Source: an uncultured Olsenella sp. (GTDB lineage: Bacteria; Actinomycetota; Coriobacteriia; Coriobacteriales; Atopobiaceae). Taken from it: DNA of 8,723 nucleotides. This document shows, piece after piece, positions 6,976 through 8,723 of the stretch. The position numbers and the translations under genes were made by a program. Numbering within the stretch: the stretch's first letter is position 1; each line of letters opens with the position of its first letter. The stretch lies in contig URLM01000065.1 of NCBI GenBank assembly GCA_900548775.1, forward strand, positions 1 through 8,723. Reading direction: 5' to 3'. The notes beneath the pieces were generated by a model. The model did not search any database. It saw only the letters and a list, made by a program, of their open reading frames with translations, and was not told where the DNA came from.

Positions 6976-7012
6976 GAGAGAAACCACGCCGCCACGCAGG
7001 CGTGACGGCGTG
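6976..7012 (-). terminator. Intrinsic terminator-like hairpin after glmM
   Basis: Read on the minus strand, CACGCCG (7012-7006) pairs with CGGCGTG (6991-6985) and CACGC (7004-7000) with GCGTG (6997-6993). A U-G wobble in the middle leaves a minimal loop. GGTTTCTCT follows, a weak T-rich tail. The middle position would be an unpaired C-A on the plus strand, and the T-rich side faces left, so the minus-strand direction is favoured. It begins 16 nt past the glmM stop and would end or attenuate glmM transcription before glmS. Confidence 0.65.
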
Positions 7013-7027
7013 GGCGGGTGAGAGGCT

Positions 7028-8365
7028 CTACTCCTTGAACGGCTCGAGTGCCTTGAGGACGATGGCGTTGGCCTCCTGGCACAGGCCCTCCTCCGGGGCC
7101 TCGGCGAGCACGCGGACCAGGGGCTCGGTGCCCGAGGCGCGCACGAGCACGCGGCCGTTGCCCTCGAGGAACTTCTCCGCCTCGGCGACTGCCTCCTTGA
7201 CCTCGGGAGCGGCCATGGCCGCGTCCTTGTCGGCAACGCGAACGTTCACGAGCTGCTGCGGGTAGAGCGTGACGGGACGCGTGAGCTCGGAGAGCTTCTC
7301 GCGCTCGGCACGCAGGACCTCCATGATGCGGAGGCTCGTCATGATGCCGTCGCCGGTCTTCTCGAGGTCGCCAAAGATGATGTGGCCAGACTGCTCGCCG
7401 CCCAGGGTGTAGCCGTTCTCCATCATGCACGCCCAGACGTTCTTGTCTCCCACGGCCGTCTTCTCGTAGGAGAGACCCGCGGCGTCGAGCGCCTTGAAGA
7501 AGCCGAAGTTGCTCATGACGGTGGGAACCACGGTGTTCTTGGCAAGGCGGCCGTGCTTGGCCATGTAGGTGCCGCACACGTAGAGGATGAGGTCGCCGTC
7601 GACCACGCGGCCACGCTCGTCCACGGCGAGGCAGCGGTCGGCGTCGCCATCGTAGGCGAAGCCGACGTCGAGGCCATTGCGCACAACGAAGTCCTGCAGG
7701 CGCTGGATGTGGGTGGAGCCGCAGTCGACGTTGATGTTGAAGCCGTTGGGCGCATTGTTGATGACGTGAGTCTCGGCACCCATGGCATCGAAGACCGGGC
7801 GGGCAACGCTCGACGCGGCGCCGTTCGCGCAGTCCAGGCCCACCTTGACGCCCTGCATGGAGAAGCCGCAGGACGCGATGAGGTGCGCGATGTAACGGTT
7901 GCGACCCTGCATGTAGTCGACGGTGCAGCCGATTGCGTCGCCGGTAGCGAGGGGCACCTCGAGCTTGCCGTCGATGTAGTCCTCGACCTGCTCGAGAACG
8001 TCCTCGTCCATCTTGTAGCCCTCGCGGTTCACGAGCTTGATGCCGTTGTCCGTGAAGGGGTTGTGGCTCGCGGTGATCATGACGCCGCAGTCAAAGCCAC
8101 CGTCGATGACCTCATACGAGACGCCGGGCGTGGGGATGACGTGCAGCATGTAGGCGTCGGCACCGCTCGCAACCAGGCCGGCGACCAGGGCGGACTCAAA
8201 CATGTAGCTCGAGCGGCGCGTGTCCTTGCCAATAAGGACGCGGGCCTTGGCGCCGCGACGGGCACCGTAGTACCAGCCCACGAAGCGCCCGATCTTGTAG
8301 GCGTGGTCGACGTTCAGGCCCTCGTTGGCCCTACCCCTGAAGCCGTCGGTTCCGAAGTACTTCAT
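7028..8365 (-). CDS. glmM: Phosphoglucosamine mutase
   Basis: A 445-residue alpha-D-phosphohexomutase, normal length for GlmM, converting glucosamine-6-phosphate to glucosamine-1-phosphate in the cytoplasm for UDP-GlcNAc synthesis. The start MKYFGTDGFRG is diagnostic of GlmM. The phosphoserine is S100 in TASHNPFTDNGIK (98-110), the Mg-binding loop is DGDADR (239-244), the sugar-binding loop is GGEQSGH (322-328), and the phosphate-binding loop is RASGTEPLVRV (409-419). The ATG at 8365 has AAGGAG 6 nt upstream. The gene ends in AAGGAG-TAG, but the next gene is 168 nt away behind a hairpin, so that Shine-Dalgarno-like ending has no partner. A promoter candidate lies about 50 nt upstream. Placement beside glmS is as in other Actinobacteria. 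Confidence 0.98.
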   Translation of the reverse strand: MKYFGTDGFRGRANEGLNVDHAYKIGRFVGWYYGARRGAKARVLIGKDTRRSSYMFESALVAGLVASGADAYMLHVIPTPGVSYEVIDGGFDCGVMITASHNPFTDNGIKLVNREGYKMDEDVLEQVEDYIDGKLEVPLATGDAIGCTVDYMQGRNRYIAHLIASCGFSMQGVKVGLDCANGAASSVARPVFDAMGAETHVINNAPNGFNINVDCGSTHIQRLQDFVVRNGLDVGFAYDGDADRCLAVDERGRVVDGDLILYVCGTYMAKHGRLAKNTVVPTVMSNFGFFKALDAAGLSYEKTAVGDKNVWACMMENGYTLGGEQSGHIIFGDLEKTGDGIMTSLRIMEVLRAEREKLSELTRPVTLYPQQLVNVRVADKDAAMAAPEVKEAVAEAEKFLEGNGRVLVRASGTEPLVRVLAEAPEEGLCQEANAIVLKALEPFKE

Positions 8366-8397
8366 TTCTCGCTCCTTGTTTCGGCATACCGGTCACA

Positions 8398-8430
8398 CAC
8401 AGATGGAGGTTATTTTACCAGCCATCTGTG
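8398..8430. repeat. 9-bp dyad bracketing the glmM -10 (operator candidate)
   Basis: CACAGATGG (8398-8406) and CCATCTGTG (8422-8430) are perfect reverse complements separated by 15 nt, and the spacer contains the candidate extended -10. The arm centres are 24 bp apart. No T-run follows on either strand. A dimeric regulator binding here would cover RNA polymerase's -10 contact; the regulator is unknown. Confidence 0.55.
8412..8420 (-). promoter_or_regulatory. Candidate extended -10 promoter for glmM
   Basis: On the minus strand TGGTAAAAT matches the extended -10 form (TGN then TATAAT with one mismatch). It is in an AT-rich patch of otherwise GC-rich DNA. There is no good -35 at 16-18 nt, consistent with an extended -10 promoter. 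The expected start near 8405 would give a leader of about 40 nt ahead of the AAGGAG ribosome site. Confidence 0.55.
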
Positions 8431-8502
8431 GGCGCGCTGTGGGGAGCCCCCTCTTTGGCCCCCTCCGACGCACCTCCCCGCGCCATCCCTGTGCCCCTCT
8501 CC

Positions 8503-8583
8503 GTTCTTTATCGGTATCTGTGAACCGGGTGCAGCGTTTGCCCAGTTGGTGGGAAGCCCTTTTCACGGATACCGATAAAGAAC
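8503..8583. repeat. 22-bp inverted repeat with 37-nt loop
   Basis: The left arm (8503-8524) begins GTTCTTTATCGGTATC and the right arm (8562-8583) is its reverse complement over all 22 positions but one. That mismatch is a U-G wobble if transcribed on the plus strand and an A-C mismatch on the minus strand. No target-site duplication or T-run flanks it. It could be a structured RNA, a two-site operator or a small dispersed element; its function is unknown. Confidence 0.85.
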
Positions 8584-8595
8584 TGGGCGCGCAAC

Positions 8596-8646
8596 GTGAG
8601 AGGCGAGGGTGGCGGGGCCGACACAGGAGGGGCCGACCGCCCTCAC
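8596..8646. repeat. Bulged stem enclosing a 9-bp direct repeat
   Basis: GTGAG-a-GGCG (8596-8605) can pair with CGCCCTCAC (8638-8646), nine pairs with one bulged A. The loop holds GGGGCCGAC twice, at 8614-8622 and 8629-8637, a period of 15 nt. GC-rich DNA forms such matches by chance fairly often, so significance is modest. Confidence 0.35.
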
Positions 8647-8669
8647 GCCGTGACCCCCCTGCACAAAAT

Positions 8670-8698
8670 TTGACTCTTCGTCACTTCGGGTGGATAGC
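8670..8698 (+). promoter_or_regulatory. Weak rightward promoter candidate at the window edge
   Basis: TTGACT (8670-8675, five of six -35 bases) is followed after exactly 17 nt by GATAGC (8693-8698, three of six -10 bases). The surrounding AAAATTTGAC is an AT-rich patch. It would serve a gene beyond the right edge, if any; the -10 is poor. Confidence 0.25.
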
Positions 8699-8723
8699 AC
8701 ATCCCTGCGATGATGTGGCCGAA

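Larger units (their letters stand above)
8366..8723. other. Gene-free upstream region rich in inverted repeats
   Basis: This stretch of 358 nt carries no credible protein gene, tRNA or rRNA on either strand. It holds, from left to right, the glmM promoter candidate inside a 9-bp dyad, a C-rich stretch (about 8440-8500), and the 22-bp inverted repeat. Next come a bulged stem around a 9-bp direct repeat, a short TCAC/GTGA dyad (8643-8653), and an AT-rich patch with a TTGACT. If the conserved actinobacterial order holds, the next gene to the right would be rpsI, whose terminator could lie here; none is obvious. Confidence 0.6.

Noticed and set aside
6860..7027. glmS self-cleaving ribozyme
   Set aside because: The conserved core sequences and the cleavage-site context of that ribozyme are not seen, and the space is mostly taken by a terminator hairpin and a short palindromic leader.
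8503..8583. Intrinsic terminator or insertion-sequence remnant
   Set aside because: No T-run follows either arm, the 37-nt loop is long, and there is no transposase remnant or target-site duplication.
8614..8637. CRISPR-like direct repeats
   Set aside because: There are only two 9-bp copies with a 6-nt spacer, far below CRISPR repeat and spacer sizes.
8563..8721. A minus-strand frame open from the right edge for 52 codons, possibly the tail of another gene
   Set aside because: No family is recognisable, codon third positions are not GC-rich like the real genes, and it ends inside the 22-bp inverted repeat.

Overview
The window is a GC-rich stretch in which every recognisable gene lies on the minus strand, so transcription runs from right to left. 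The gene order glmM – glmS – acpS – nnr – alr – (udg) – tsaE – tsaB matches the order known in Actinobacteria, where these genes lie between the rplM-rpsI and rimI-tsaD-groESL loci. Protein style and base composition suggest Coriobacteriia, perhaps an Olsenella/Atopobium relative. That placement is inference: there is no rRNA or species marker here.

Layout in transcription order. Positions 8723-8366 are a gene-free leader of 358 nt, unusually rich in inverted repeats, that carries an extended -10 promoter candidate for glmM. glmM (8365-7028) ends in front of a strong hairpin (7012-6985) with a short T-rich tail. A 168-nt gap holds a second extended -10 candidate and a palindromic leader. A tightly packed run follows: glmS (6859-5009), acpS (5005-4403), nnr (4396-2774), alr (2762-1605), udg (1612-944) and tsaE (941-444). 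Junctions in this run are 3, 6, 11, -8 and 2 nt, and Shine-Dalgarno sequences sit on or against the preceding stop codons, so it is probably one translationally coupled operon. A 244-250 nt spacer with a small perfect hairpin separates tsaE from tsaB, whose first 64-66 codons run off the left edge.

Functionally, GlmS and GlmM make glucosamine-6-P and glucosamine-1-P for UDP-GlcNAc, and Alr makes D-alanine, so three genes feed peptidoglycan. AcpS arms acyl carrier protein for lipid synthesis. Nnr repairs hydrated NAD(P)H. The [4Fe-4S] uracil-DNA glycosylase protects a GC-rich genome against cytosine deamination. TsaE and TsaB belong to the t6A tRNA-modification machinery.

The protein-coding content is housekeeping; I found no defence, mobile or CRISPR system. 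The least explained signals are noncoding. They are a 22-bp inverted repeat (8503-8583) with an alternative pairing, a 9-bp dyad bracketing the glmM -10, and a symmetric glmS leader. In the genes, the notable points are a long acidic tail on AcpS, UAG at all seven visible stop codons, and a recurring AAGGAG-TAG gene ending.
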